DNA of 64,000 bases, taken from contig JAOTON010001685.1 of NCBI GenBank assembly GCA_034440635.1, forward strand, positions 4,102,501 to 4,166,500, written 5' to 3'. Each line of letters starts with the position of its first letter. The first letter of the stretch is position 1. A program made the translations under genes and the position numbers. The notes below the pieces were generated by a model that was not told the origin of the DNA, made no database searches, and saw only the letters and a list, made by a program, of their open reading frames with translations. Below are positions 10,298 through 22,600 of the stretch, one piece after another. The stretch comes from Lepas anatifera (taxonomy: Eukaryota; Arthropoda; Thecostraca; Lepadidae).

Positions 10298-10689
10298 AGT
10301 TGGTGTGTTGGTTGGCTGTTGGTGGGAGGGAGAAGGAAGGAAGTATGGTGGGTGGGTGCTTACCTAACTGTTTTTGGAGAACTACCTAGGTATGTAAAAC
10401 ATTAATTGTCAGTTGCTTCATCCAGTGTATCAACTCGCATAATTCTTCATAAACAGCCAAAAACGGTCCTGTAGTCACATGGCAACTGAAAAAGTGATAT
10501 GTCAAATTGGGTAATCATCGGGTAGACGTCTCCGCTCTACGGCCTTTTCCCCCAAAATATCCCAAGATCCAGAAATAGCCAAAAATATCCCAAGTTTTGT
10601 TCCGAACAACCCAATATTGCAATAAATCCCCATTCCGGGAGCAATGATATGCCCAGGAGGATGCTGGGAAGGGGATGTATTGTGCAGAG

Positions 10690-10939
10690 CATAGGTGGAT
10701 CCAGGATTGCCGACCGGAGGGGGCACATTCCCGGGGGGGACGCAATCCGGACCAGGGGGCGCCACTTATGACCGGCAAAACCTATCAGGTGGGCGCCAAA
10801 TTCTATCGGTGGGCGCCGACTTTCGTATCCTGGGTGGGGGTGGGAAGTGACATTTCAGGGGGGCGCCATCGTCCTTTCAGGGGGCGCCGAGGGTTGATCG
10901 GGGGGGCACGTGTCCCCTTGCCCCCTAGATCCGCCTATG
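10690..10939 (+). mobile_element. hAT-like MITE, 250 bp, in the fold-back left arm
   Basis: Terminal inverted repeats CATAGGTGGATCC and GGATCCGCCTATG (one base off), flanked by a perfect 8 bp duplication GTGCAGAG (10682-10689 and 10940-10947). The right arm of the fold-back (about 12730-12747, complement) keeps the uninterrupted sequence and serves as an empty site. The interior has repeated GGTGGGCGCC words. The same family occurs at 42013-48226 (split), in rearranged form at 48236-48535, and partially at 58818 and 59746-59866. An 8 bp duplication fits the hAT superfamily. Confidence 0.9.
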
Positions 10940-11735
10940 GTGCAGAGGCGTGCTCAGACTGCCAGAAAGGGGGGGTGAAGTTAGCAAAGGCGTGCCAAGA
11001 AGACTGCTGGCAAGGGGACGTGTTGAACATACATAGGCGTGTTCAGACTGCTATGGTGGGAGGTGTTGTACAGAGGTGTGCTCAGACTGCTATGGTGGGG
11101 AAGTATTGTTCAGAGGCGTGCTCGGACTGCCAGAAAGGGGGGTGAAGTTAGCAAAGGCGTGCCAAGAAGACTGCTGGCAAGGGGACGTGTTGAACATAGG
11201 CGTGTTCAGACTGCTATGGTGGGGAAGTATTGTTCAGAGGCGTGCTCGGACTGCCAGAAAGGGGGGGTGAAGTTAGCAAAGGCGTGCCAAGAAGACTGCT
11301 GGCAAGGGGACGTGTTGAACATAGGCGTGTTCAGACTGCTATGGTGGGGAAGTATTTTACAGAGGCGTGCTCAGACTGCCAGAAGGGGGGTGAAGTTAGC
11401 AAAGGCGTGCCAAGATGACTGCTGGCAAGGGGACGTGTTGAACATAGGCGTGCTCAGACTGCTATGGTGGAAAGGTTCTGTACAGAGGCGTGCTCAGACT
11501 GCTATTATATGGAAGTATTGTACAGAGGCGTGCTCAGACTGCCAGAAGAGGGGGGTGAAGTTAGTAAAGGCGTGCCAAGAAGACTGCTGGCAAGGGGACG
11601 TGTTGAACATAGGCGTGTTCAGACTGCTATGGTGGGGAGGTATTACACAGAGGCGTGCTCAGGCTGCCAGAAAGGGGATGGTGAAGTTAGCAAAGGCGTG
11701 CTTAGAAGACTGCTGGCAAGGGGACGTAGCCTTTT
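10940..11735 (+). repeat. Minisatellite, ~124 bp higher-order unit (left arm)
   Basis: Tandem units recur at about 11111, 11235 and 11360 (spacing 124 and 125). Each unit consists of three related segments of about 41 bp, each starting with a GGCGTG word: GGCGTGCTCAGACTGCCAG, GGCGTGCCAAGAAGACTGC and GGCGTGTTCAGACTGCTATG. Open frames cross the array on both strands, but the unit is not a multiple of three and the frames rotate, so coding is unlikely. Confidence 0.88.
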
Positions 11736-11739
11736 TGGC

Positions 11740-12747
11740 ACGCTTTTGCTAACTTCACCCCCCTTTTCTGGCAGTCTGATAACGTCTCTGTATCATACAT
11801 CCCCACCATAGCAGTCTGAGTACGCCTCTGTACTATACATCCCCTAACCAGCACTCTGAGCACGCCTATGCACAATACATCCCTTCATCGTAGTCTAAGC
11901 ATGAGATCTGTAGACTAAATTCCCCTCATAACAGTCTGAGCACGCCTCTGTTCAACACATTCCCTGTCAGCAGGCTCCTTGGCACGCCTTTGCTAACTTC
12001 GACCCCTTTCCTGGCAGTCTGAGCACGCCTCTGTACAATACTTGCCCACCATAGCAGTCTGAACACGCCTGTGTTCAACACGTCCTCTTGCCAGCAGTCT
12101 TCTTGGCACGCCTTTGCTAACTTAACCCCACATTCTGGCAGTCTGAGCACGCCTCTGTACAATACTTCCCCACCATAGCAGTCTGAACACGCCTATGTTC
12201 AACACGTCCCCTTGCCGGCAGTCTTCTTGGCACGCCTTTGCTAACTTCACCCCCCTTTCTGGCAGTATGAGCTCGCCTCTGTACACTACCTCCCCACCAT
12301 ACCAGTCTGAACACGCCTATGTTCAACACGTCCCCTTGCCAGCAATCTTCTTGGCACGCCTTTGCTAACTTCACCCCCCTTTCTGGCAGTCTGAGCTCGC
12401 CTCTGTACACTACCTCCCCACCATAGCAGTCTGAACACGCCTATGTTCAACACGTCCCCTTGCCAGCAGTCTTCTTGGCATGCCTTTGCTAACTTCACCC
12501 CCCCTTTCTGGCAATCTGAGCACGCCTCTGTACAATACTTCCCCACCATAGCAGTCTGAGCACGCCTCTGTACAATGCCTCCCCACCATAGCAGTCTGAA
12601 CACGCCTATGTTCAACACGTACCCTTGCCGGGCAGTCTTCTTGGCAAGCCTTTGCTAACTTCACCCCCCTTTCTGGCAGTCTGAGCACGCCTGTGTACAA
12701 TACTTCCCTACCATAGCAGTCTGAGCACGCCTCTGCACAATACATCC
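11740..12747 (-). repeat. Minisatellite in inverted orientation (right arm)
   Basis: The same family as the left arm, read on the minus strand (CAGTCTGAGCACGCCTCTG and related words). The section at 11745-11960 is more diverged; from 11960 to 12747 units match those of the left arm closely. Confidence 0.88.
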
Positions 12748-12928
12748 CCTTCCCAGCATCCTCCTGGGCATATCATTGCTCCCGGAATGGGGATATTTAT
12801 TGTAATATTGGGTTGTTCGGAACAAAACTTTGGCTATTTCCGGATATTTCTGGATCTTGGGATATTTTGGGGAAAAAGCCGGAGAGCGGAGACGTCTACC
12901 CGATGATTACCCTTGAATGGTAATCATC

Positions 12929-13562
12929 CAACCTCAAACTGGGAACAAGCAACTAATTATCGGCCATTTTTATAAAAAGTTAGGTATCCTGTCGAGGCAA
13001 TACACAGCGCATAGAACGAGATTTCTCAAAGACCTTGGAACTGTGAAGAACACACTGAACACTGAGAACTTCAGGCAATGGGCACCCCTGTTTTGCAAGG
13101 AGGAGCAAGAGAAAAAACAGCGTGAGTTCTTGTTATAACTGATTCGCCAACGTAATAGAGACCACAATTGCTTAGCACAATTTGGAGTTTCCAAGACCCT
13201 GTGAATAAATTCGAGAACAGAGCTTACAAAACTCACGATAGGTGTCAGTGTATGTCCATTTCCTGCTGGTTCTTTGTTTATGTCACGTGACTCATTATCA
13301 GCGGAATGAATCAGCTGCGCCAGATAGGACGACAAAACGCTCCTGTTCCCATTACGATCGCGGCGGGCGTTGGGTGTTTCTTGTTGAGGGAAAGGGAAAA
13401 TATCAAACATTTATTAGCGAGTGGAGGAGACTGGGTCGGGAAGTATTGTGGTGTGGAAAAATTTGTGTGTATATTTAATCAGCAGGAGATCGTTCTATTT
13501 TTTCTGGAGTGAAGTTTAACGTTAAAAGAAGTCAGGAATCGCGAGCATCCATCAAGCACGCG
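12929..13562 (+). promoter_or_regulatory. Upstream region of the prosaposin gene
   Basis: About 630 bp of non-repetitive sequence lie between the fold-back element and the first coding exon. It holds the CLEAR palindrome at 13282-13291 and an A/T-rich GTGTATATTTAAT stretch near 13466. I cannot place the transcription start. It probably lies between 13300 and 13540. Confidence 0.45.
13282..13291. promoter_or_regulatory. CLEAR palindrome GTCACGTGAC (TFEB/MITF-type E-box)
   Basis: A perfect 10-base match to the CLEAR element, the binding site through which MiT/TFE factors control lysosomal genes. It sits 272 bases upstream of the start codon of a gene for a lysosomal protein, the expected position and orientation-free form. 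The match is seen; the function is inferred. Confidence 0.65.
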
Positions 13563-13602
13563 ATGGCTTTGCAAGCCTTGGTTTTCATCGCGCTCCTTGG
13601 AG
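13563..13602 (+). CDS. PSAP: PSAP exon 1 (coding part): signal peptide
   Basis: ATG followed by ALQALVFIALLG, a typical secretory signal core. The donor is AG|GTAAGA and the exon ends in phase 1. I chose this ATG because it opens the signal peptide and the next exon continues it (VAVGGLA). Confidence 0.85.
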
Positions 13603-16600
13603 GTAAGATATTCATTTCTTGCTTTTTTGTTGCTGCATTTGACCTGTTATTCAATGCTGGGCCCATTTTACTGTTTCCTTCTTAACTCAGCTTAACTGTT
13701 TCCTTATAACTCAGCTCTATGACTGAGATCTCTCGTCTCATACATTCAACGCATTGACTAACCCAAATTTGACAAAAACATTACTGGAGTTGTCAGAGTA
13801 AGGAAAACTGTACCCAAGGACGTAGGAGCCAGGGGGGCAGGGGGCAGCCCCCAATTTTCATGATGCTTAACCATTAACCCTATGGCGTTGACTGGAAAGA
13901 AGTGACTTAAAAATTCCCGCTGCCCCTCAACTTTGAACATAGTTCCGACACTCCTGACTGTACCTAGGGATCTCTACACTAGTAAATATTATAAATTGTC
14001 TCAGCTTCCAGCTGTTTATTGCTGGCATTTGTTAGAACTTTTCTAAGGTGCAATCAATGATGTAGTTTTTCTGATGATCCATTGAGCCTATGAATCAGTT
14101 CTAATGAAGGCTAACAGCCAAAAGCCTCAGTTTCTGATGCTCTCTTCTGAATTGGCAAGGTGTATACTGTCCTTTCTCTTTGAATACTGGATTGTAAATA
14201 CATTTACATTAATTGTAATTGTGTTAGATTATTATGGTAGATTATCTGTAATTAATTGTAATTAATTGTGTATTTGCATCAGGATTGAAGGAGACAGTCC
14301 AGTATACACCTTGTCAACTTATGATCATGATCTTTGCCTCAGCATTCCTAAACCTTTAAGTGCTCTCTGTTTAGGGCTAAGTCCTTAGAGCTCTTCTACC
14401 ACAAATATTGTGATGTCCCCCATTTCACTGTGTTGTGTGGTGTTGTCGACAGTGGCGGTGGGTGGCCTTGCCATAGCACCCCATGGCGACTCTGGGGTCC
14501 TCAAACCCAAGCTGGGAAGCAAGGCCTGTACCTTTGGGCCTTCCTACTGGTGCGACCATATCAGGTGAGAAGTCATCTTCTGTATTTTGTTTTGTGTTTT
14601 TTATTATAAATTGTGGCATTTGTTGCAGCTTAGAGAGGCAGTGGCAGATCCAGGGGGGGGCAAAAAAGGCATTTGCCCTCCCCCAAATGGAAAGGCTTGG
14701 GGCAAAACTATGTTTTTGCCCCCTCCCAAAGTGATCGACCTCTTTTTTTCCCAACTGCTTTTTAGTTTATGAGCAAGATTTTGGTACTTCAACTCTCAAC
14801 TACAAGCAGGACCAGTTAAGTTCATTGTAAATATTGGCCCATGGACTGAAAAAGTATCTTGAGCCCATATTTTTCATCCTGTGAGTGTTTTTTTCTTTTG
14901 CTTTTCGCCTCAAATACCCAAAATTATACAGTGAAGTGATATTGTAGAGTAGCTTTCACAGCGTGACGTTTTTTTTTTTGAGTTTGGTTTGCCCGTCCCA
15001 AACCGACCGGCTAGATCTGCCACTGCAGAAAGGTATCGTGTTGTTCAGATGCCATTTTATATTTTTGGGGTTTAATGACGCACCAACTGCTGAGGTTATA
15101 TGGCGTCTGAACACCTGCCATTTTATCCAGTTGCAGAATTTTAAGTGTTTTTTATCATCGTGTCATTAAATTTGAATGACTCCGAATGAGTTTCGTCAAG
15201 TAGAAAAACAAGATTTGTGACAAAAACGTTAGTATTTGTGCAGAATGAAAACAATACTGCAAACCACCGGATATTTATCAATGCTGTTTGTCAGCATCGT
15301 TGTCTCTTTAATATACTGGTAGTTAACTGCAATACGTGTTTAGCACTTTGTCTGTGTTCCGTTTCGCCATTATTCAGAATTGGTCTAAAAAAGGTGCCAA
15401 TCTTATACTCCAAATACATAAAAGCTTTTTCTGGAGTACTATGATATGCAGTTTTTACGCAGGAAATTAGTGGTCGGTGTACCTTTAATCACTGCCAGAA
15501 ACGCTAATATATCTTGTTTCAAGTAACTTGTGGATAAATATACTATTAATTTTTATAATTATTAATCCAATGCTCTGAAGTTTCTGACTTCAAAACTGTT
15601 CACTGTCATCGATAGCCTTGGATACATACAACCCGATTAGAGAACCGACATAGAAACCGACCACCCAGTCTTCTTGAGAAGGACTAACGAAACGTTCCAG
15701 ACATCCGGATAGTACGTTCTGACCCTACTCATGTACTCTTTTAACACCGGTCATCATCAGCTCTCTCCCTTTGCAGCAAGTCGGCAGAGTGCGGGATGAC
15801 CTCCTGGTGCATCAGCGAAGTCTGGCAGTACATGAACCTGCCGGAGGACAACGACGACATCTGTGACATCTGCGTGGACATGGTCACCCAGGCTCGGGAC
15901 ACCCTCAACAGCAACGAGACGGAGGTAAGCAAGGGTGTCGTCATTGGCGTCGAAAGCAGGGGGCGCGCATCCCAGCAGCTGACAAACAAGGGCGACTTCG
16001 CCATCCCTATAACCTGCGTGGAGTATTAGTGTTGTGCATTGGTGGGGATCGTAAAGTCAGGTATGTTACCCACTTTGCCTAGCAGTACCTTTGCCCCTCC
16101 CCCATCGGCCATGCCAGTCCGGCATCTGCCGTCTGCAAAGATTATATGACTTCACCCTCCAGTCGCCGAATGTGTTTTAGCGTGGGAGCAGAGGGAGGAT
16201 GCAGACCAAGTGCCGGAAACGCATCCCTTTGTGCGGATTCGTCTAGATAGGGAAGTTTGGTGTTCTTCCCCATGTTAAACAACGCTGAAGCTGCTTAAAA
16301 AGAGCAAAACGAAACGTTGATGTCCTTGAATTTGAAATTTTGTTGAAGAGTTGGTGCATTTGTTTCAAGTTAGCTGTCCGTGGCCAAAAGGAGTGGCTGG
16401 TCCCCCGTTTATCGATAACGGAGCAGACTGTGGCGACGGCCCTCCAGTTAAAGTTCTGATTTGATTGAAGCAAGGGTATGATTCTGAGGGGTGAGCTAAA
16501 TGTTAGTGGGGTCATCGGTAATTGATGCGATCAGTGTTCGGGGAAATATCGGAGACGAGGGGTGGAGGACCTGGATGAAACACAAGAGCGAAATCCTAGC

Positions 16601-19600
16601 AGGGTGTAAACAGATTGAGTGGTAAGCAGTGTTGATAATCAGGTGATAAGTAAATGGGTTGATGGAACATGTTTGATTACCACCTTGCATAGTCTGTGTC
16701 GCGACAGCCGTCGGCAGAGAGAAGTCTCGGGTCTGTACGTAAAACAGGTTGGAACCGATAAACTCGTCCCGACGGCCGTCAGCTGTCGATGGAGTGAGCC
16801 GCAGGTCGGCGTGTGCTGTGAGAGAACGCTGTAATGGATTACGCCTGTGTACACATCAAAGTTATTGGTGTAAATACTCGCTGGGGAAGAATTCAGGATA
16901 GAACGTGAATTGCATTATTACCTCATAACAGTTAGTAGCTGGATACGGGTTTAAAGGAATGAGAAAGAGACCGGTCGACCCTCTCTAGCGACACGCGTTT
17001 CTTACAGAAATGGAATAGTGACGGGTGGATCGACCTTTCAGCCTGACGGCAACCGACACTCATGTCTCTTCCTCCCTCCTCTGCTCTGCCTTAGCCGTAT
17101 GACCTATGATGTCGGTGCGCCCCTAAACCCCAAACATGATGATGATGTCTTGCCTTCCTTGGGACCTGTTCAATTGAGCCTTGTATTGCGCCACCTTGGA
17201 AAATAATTCAACAATTGACACAGACGAGCCGATTGATTGATTGATTGATTGATTGACTGACTGATTGATTGATTGATTGGGCTTAGGGCATGCGAACCTC
17301 TGTGGCCATATAGCGTGCATTTCGCTCCGCGTCACCTAAAGCCTCAGATACACCAGAACCTCAGATGTCATATTTTGAACCGGAACCCGCATCAGCGTCA
17401 GAACCCGCGGCACCCGAACCTCAGTACCAGGACGAAAAATGTTTTTATACATGAGTATGTCTTTTTACTTTAGGCCTCTAGTGTCTCTCTAATAAGCGTG
17501 TATAGCTTCAAGTCCAGGACTGTGAAGCCCCCCAAATGTTGTGTAAAGACTAGCGGTAGAATAGGGGGGATAAGCCGTCTCATTCTACCTCAATGCCAAT
17601 TTAGTGTGACCTTCAGTACGAACACGTTCCAGATTACTTCTGGGGATTAATTTATTAAACACCGGTAAAACGATCATCATTAGCTGAATGTATAGACTGA
17701 AATTGTCCCTCGTACATCTCGGGGACTCCTGTAGATACCTATGTGCTTTCATTCGATTCATAGCTACTTTTGATTTGACAAACGCTGATACTTCTTAAAT
17801 GGGCTTTTGGTTTTGCAAAAACCAAATCAGCGAATAGTTACTGCCTCGTAAGCTTGTTCTCGCTGTCATTCGGACGAAGACACAGTCAGCTCCGCAGTGG
17901 CCCCCGCGTCCATGGGTCAGGAACATCGCCGTGCTGTTGCTTGCCACAATATCCTGCACCACTGCCGGGAGGATGTGGCATAGAGACGTCACGTGTTTGT
18001 GAACTCGGGTACACGGGCAGGGGCGGTGGTAGGGAGTCTGTCAGGGAGGGGGAATGGTAGGGATGATGTAGGTCCTTGGCGTATTTTGTACCTGGTTTGA
18101 TCATCTCGATTTCGTATTTTCCTTAAAGGTTATTAATGTTGGCGTAATGTTTAGCATATATTTCGCATGAAATCGTGCCATATTGTGGGAGAATAACTTC
18201 GCCCATGGGGGAATACCGGGGGTTTCCCTCCGAAAACCTCCTTAGTTATGGAAATATGATGCACTGTGGCAATTCGAGGAAGAAAAGAGAGAGAGAGACC
18301 CGTGCGATTCACTTCAAAGTAATAATCCCGGTTTGGTTTACACGCCCGCCCCTGTCAGTGTGCAATTGCATACTTCAGTGGGCGTGAGTTACGACCACAC
18401 CACGTCGCCACCGCGCTATCCGGAAACATGAACAAGGCAGAGTCCGTCGGCTTCCGCGCGTGATGCATTCTCATGGGCACGTGGGTTTTTCTGCGGTTAT
18501 GATGAGTCAGAGTTGAGACGTGTCTTATGCTGTCGAGATTCAATGGGTGTGGATTTATGTTTTTGGGGATTTCTTATCGGTCTTTTCTTGATTTGGGTGC
18601 GCGGGTATCCTCCATCAAGGTGGCAGGTTGGCCCATTAAAGTAATTATGTCCCCACTATGACGTCACGCAACGATATGGCTGCAGTAACTAAGGGAGAAC
18701 CTTTATGGAGGTTGCGGTGATAAATTAGACAAATACATTTTTAATTAGTTGGAATTAAATCCTCATTCTTCTAAGCCATACTTTACCTGCCAGAGATGAT
18801 TGAAATTGATCGGTTTTAATAGTGGCGGATACCAGGGGAACTAAGGGGCTGAAGCCCCTCCCCCCGAATGTCCGATTGCCTATAGTTAATGCATAGGCGG
18901 AGGCTGCTCCGATGTAATGGTGAGGAGGCCCGAGGCCCTAGCCTGCCCCCTCCCTGAAATGAAGTCCTGGATCCGCCTCTGAATTACAACAATGGGTACC
19001 CTATGGGTAAAGGAAAATCTCGTCGCCAGCGTGACGTCACAGTAAAGGCGGCTCCGGATTGGTGGTTGGGGCTTCCCCTAATTAAGCATCCAAGTAGCGT
19101 TAAGCATTCTCTATATTGTCCTGTTTTTTGTCTTAATGACTTTATTTTGTTTTGTAAACATACTCGCCGCACTCAGTCACTCCCGGCATGTACGTCCGCG
19201 CGCAGCACTGAAAACCGTTGTTCAGGCATTGGTTTTATCAAGTTTTCAGTACTGCGCTCCTGTATATAGGGAAGTTGCTGCAACATACAGCTCCATTGCG
19301 TTAATTGGCGGATTCAGGAGCAATTTTTTGGTGGGGGGAAACCAATTTTCTGGGAGGGTTGAATTGAAAAAATCGCGAAAAGATATTGAATAAAACCTGC
19401 CAAAACTTCGTTTTTTGGGGGCAAAATATACTATTTTAGCCTTTGATTGGCGCCACGGCTTATTTTCCCCCTCTTGGATCCGCCAGTGATCGCTTTCAAA
19501 AGATTGTAAATTTTCGCGCTACAGTGGTGAATGGTCGGCGACGATGTTATCACATCTGCGATGCGGTTGCCTTATAATATGGCGGAGCTTTTGACATTGT

Positions 19601-22600
19601 CTCAAACTTGTACAATTTGAATCTTTTTAGAAAATACACGCCCCCGCTTCTTTCTGTAAAAGTATGTTTGTGTGATGCCAGCGACAGGGGCGAATGTAAA
19701 GGGGGACAAGGGGTCATGGCCCCCAAAAATTGCGAAATTTTGGCCCATTTTCTAATAAAAACACTATTTTTACGATTTCTCCCGAGTTGCCCCCCCAAAC
19801 GGCGCTCTGCGTCCGCCCCTGACCAGAGCTCGGCTGTGGTGTGACTAGGGGCCTGTGTGTCTTCGGTCAGAAAATTATTCAATTTCATATCAATTTCTGT
19901 TAGATTTCATATTAATTTAATGTTCAATTTCAGTTAGAGAACAATCTCAAAGCTCTAGGGCAAGACACATGCATCGTCTTACCTTACTACCGGAGTTCCA
20001 CATCGGCTGTTAAAACGGCACTGTCCATGAAATAGCTGAAACCATCGAAGTATTCAGGAAATTTGGTTTTTGATTATCGCTACAAATGTATTAACTTCAA
20101 ATCCAGGGATGTGGATTTTATATTTATGTCTTGGGCGTTAGGGCACAGTGTAATGTCGATTGGTGTTGACATTTCCTTTGTTTTTATTCTGGTTTTACGG
20201 CTCTATATGCCTATGGAAAAGCTGAAATTTACTTCATCTTATGCTGTCACATATTGATATGGCGGTTATTGACATCATTTCAGATTTAGGCACCTCGCTA
20301 GTTTTCAAAAATCCCCACCTCTGTTGAAATCCCACACTAGCCAACCAACTCGCTCTAGGCTAGAACTGCTTTGTAACGTCAACAGCACATCTTGAAATCA
20401 GCTGCTACCACCCCTCCCCCGCACAGCGCAGTCCCCTTTGAACGTAATCAGAGACCGCCGTCGTCGGTTCTCACAAACCCCTCGGCTTCCTGCGCCCGCG
20501 GCGGCGGCCGGGCGGTCAAGGTCACCTTGAAACGACGGCCGGGCTCCCGCTGGGGTAGTGGGGGAGGGGGGGCTAACGATCGTAAATGCGGTCAGCGAGA
20601 TCGATGTGAAGCCGCGGCGTTCGATATTGAGCTAGATCGAATTGGGACCGGTGTGTTAATTTGTCATTGTGAAGGACGGTGGGTTTATAGACGAGTGGAT
20701 AACAAGTGGCTTAGGGCGGGGGTTGATGGTGTGTGCGGTTTATAGAAGTCTGTTCTAGTTTTAACCCATTAACGCCCAGCGGGTCATTTTTGTCCTCTGA
20801 CTTTGACAGGCTGCAGAATCAGTACCAGTGAAGTGATCTTCATGTTTATGATATGGATGTGTGTTACAGAGCGTGGACAAGCTGGAAAAATGTATTTGAA
20901 AATTCTAGGTTTTTATGGGACGATTTTGGTGGAACTTATTTTGGCGAGGTTTTGGTCAGCGTGAGATAGCTCTGCAAATTTTGTTTCTCACAATAACATA
21001 TGGAAAGCTGAAAAGGGTTTGCATGATTGACATTAAGCCAAGACCACTAGGAGTCAGATGGTGAAGAAGGAGTAAGATTTTCTTGAACGGCTTTGCCATG
21101 AGACATCGTCAAATATGAAGCGGACAAAAATGACCCGCTGGGCGTTGCGGACATCTGCTGGCCGCTGAAAATGAGGAAAAGGATGTGTCCTGTCCTCCCG
21201 TCTGGTGCGTTAGGTGCACAATGTTACCTAGAGGGAAGGGAGGCATTGTGGGTCCTGCGAATGCAGGGTTGCCAGTTTATATATTTTTCATCAAATCTGA
21301 AGATTTTTAGTGCAATGTCGATACGTTTGGAAACTTTGAAGTTCATGAAATGCTTCCTACCGTTTTCGGGGTCTGTCTTATTTTGGGAATGATTATCACA
21401 TAATTTTAACGGAAACATGCAAGATGCTTCCAGTATTTTGCAAAGGCGTTATTAAATACAATTTTCAGGGGTTTTGAAAACTTATCGAAATTTTAGCACT
21501 GACTAAAAGCTAGCAGAGCCTTGTCTTTTCCCCTTGATGGATTGTGTGTAGTGGATAGGGAGAATAGGGAATAGTAGCGGATTGAGGACTTCATTGGGTG
21601 GTGGGGGGGGGTAGGGGTCTCGAGCCTCCCCCGCCATGGCCTCGGAACAGCCCTCAGTAATGCATTTAGGTACCATAGGTACACTGACGTTTCGGTAGGG
21701 GGGGATTGAGCTTTCCTAGCCCCCTTGTGTCCACTAATGATTGAAAGCCAATGACCAGCTGACAAAAATGAGTTGGAAATTATCGCGGCCGCCGCGCTGG
21801 TTTGTTTTGACGAGATGGTGCAGTGTCAAACGTCTGGAGCAGTATAAAACGGGTGAAAGCTTGGGAAGCTCTAGAACTTCCGTCTAAAACGCAACTAGCA
21901 CTATTTTTGCTTGGTTCTAGTCAAGTGAAACTACTATGAGTGAACATTCCGGGGGTTAGGAGGAGGGGTCAAGACCTGCCTGTATTTTTTTGTCTCCCAC
22001 AGACTTTGTCTAGGGCTTGGATTGCAGTGCCAGCGTTAAACCATCCAGAACCCCTCCTGGATCGAGAAGAAATCTCCAGCCATGGAGACATAAAAATATC
22101 GAAAGCAAACTTGTTAGCAATGCCACAGATCAAATGTTTTGCAGGAAAAGAAGCAAAATAAGTTGTTTTAAGTGCACAAGATAGCGGAGCGGATCAAGTG
22201 CATATCATAATCATACCATCACAAAATATATTAGTCATGAGGATGAGAAAGATGATGAGCTGACCAGCGTTACAATGATCAGTGGCGTGCCTGGAAATTT
22301 GGAGGTTCACATTTATGCAACTATGAAGCGCGCTACTTGTTCCAAAGAAAAGTTGGAAAGATGGAAATGGACCCGTTTGGAGATTTGGAGATTAATCAAG
22401 CTAATGTGCACCGCGTGGGGGAGCTAACGGATTGAGTTTTCAAAACTTTTCATCTGTATGCTGAAGATTACGATTTCTCGTTGAAAACTCAGTGAGCATC
22501 AGTCACAAAGTCTGGGAGGCGGAGAAGGAAGAGGGTAGAGACAAAAGAAACAGTTTCCCAAAACCTGTGATATTCACAAATATTCTTAAAATACTATGAT

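Larger units (their letters stand above)
10509..12928. mobile_element. Fold-back element with long inverted repeats
   Basis: The two ends are inverted copies: GGGTAATCATCGGGTAGACG at 10509 and its complement ending at about 12912, with homology continuing inward for well over 150 bp before the minisatellite arms. The arms (10940-11735 and about 11740-12747) are also inverted copies of each other, so the whole 2.4 kb could fold into one hairpin with its centre near 11735. A further copy of GGTAATCATC at 12919-12928 may be a target duplication of the word at 10510-10519, but the boundary is ambiguous. No transposase is present. Fold-back elements are usually non-autonomous relatives of MULE or other TIR transposons; the superfamily here is not proven. 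Confidence 0.8.
15925..18819 (+). other. First part of PSAP intron 3
   Basis: Mostly unique sequence with no convincing open frame. It contains a (GATT)n microsatellite (17231-17278) and an E-box GTCACGTG at 17988-17995. Nothing else is recognised. Confidence 0.55.

Noticed and set aside
11039..12745. Open frames of 60-237 codons running through the minisatellite arms on both strands
   Set aside because: They follow the repeat unit, exist on both strands, and the 124 bp unit rotates the frame; no protein-like composition or start context.
10501..12930. A definite target-site duplication for the large fold-back element
   Set aside because: GGTAATCATC is found at 10510 and 12919, but the word is also part of the inverted terminus, so the boundary cannot be fixed from this sequence alone.
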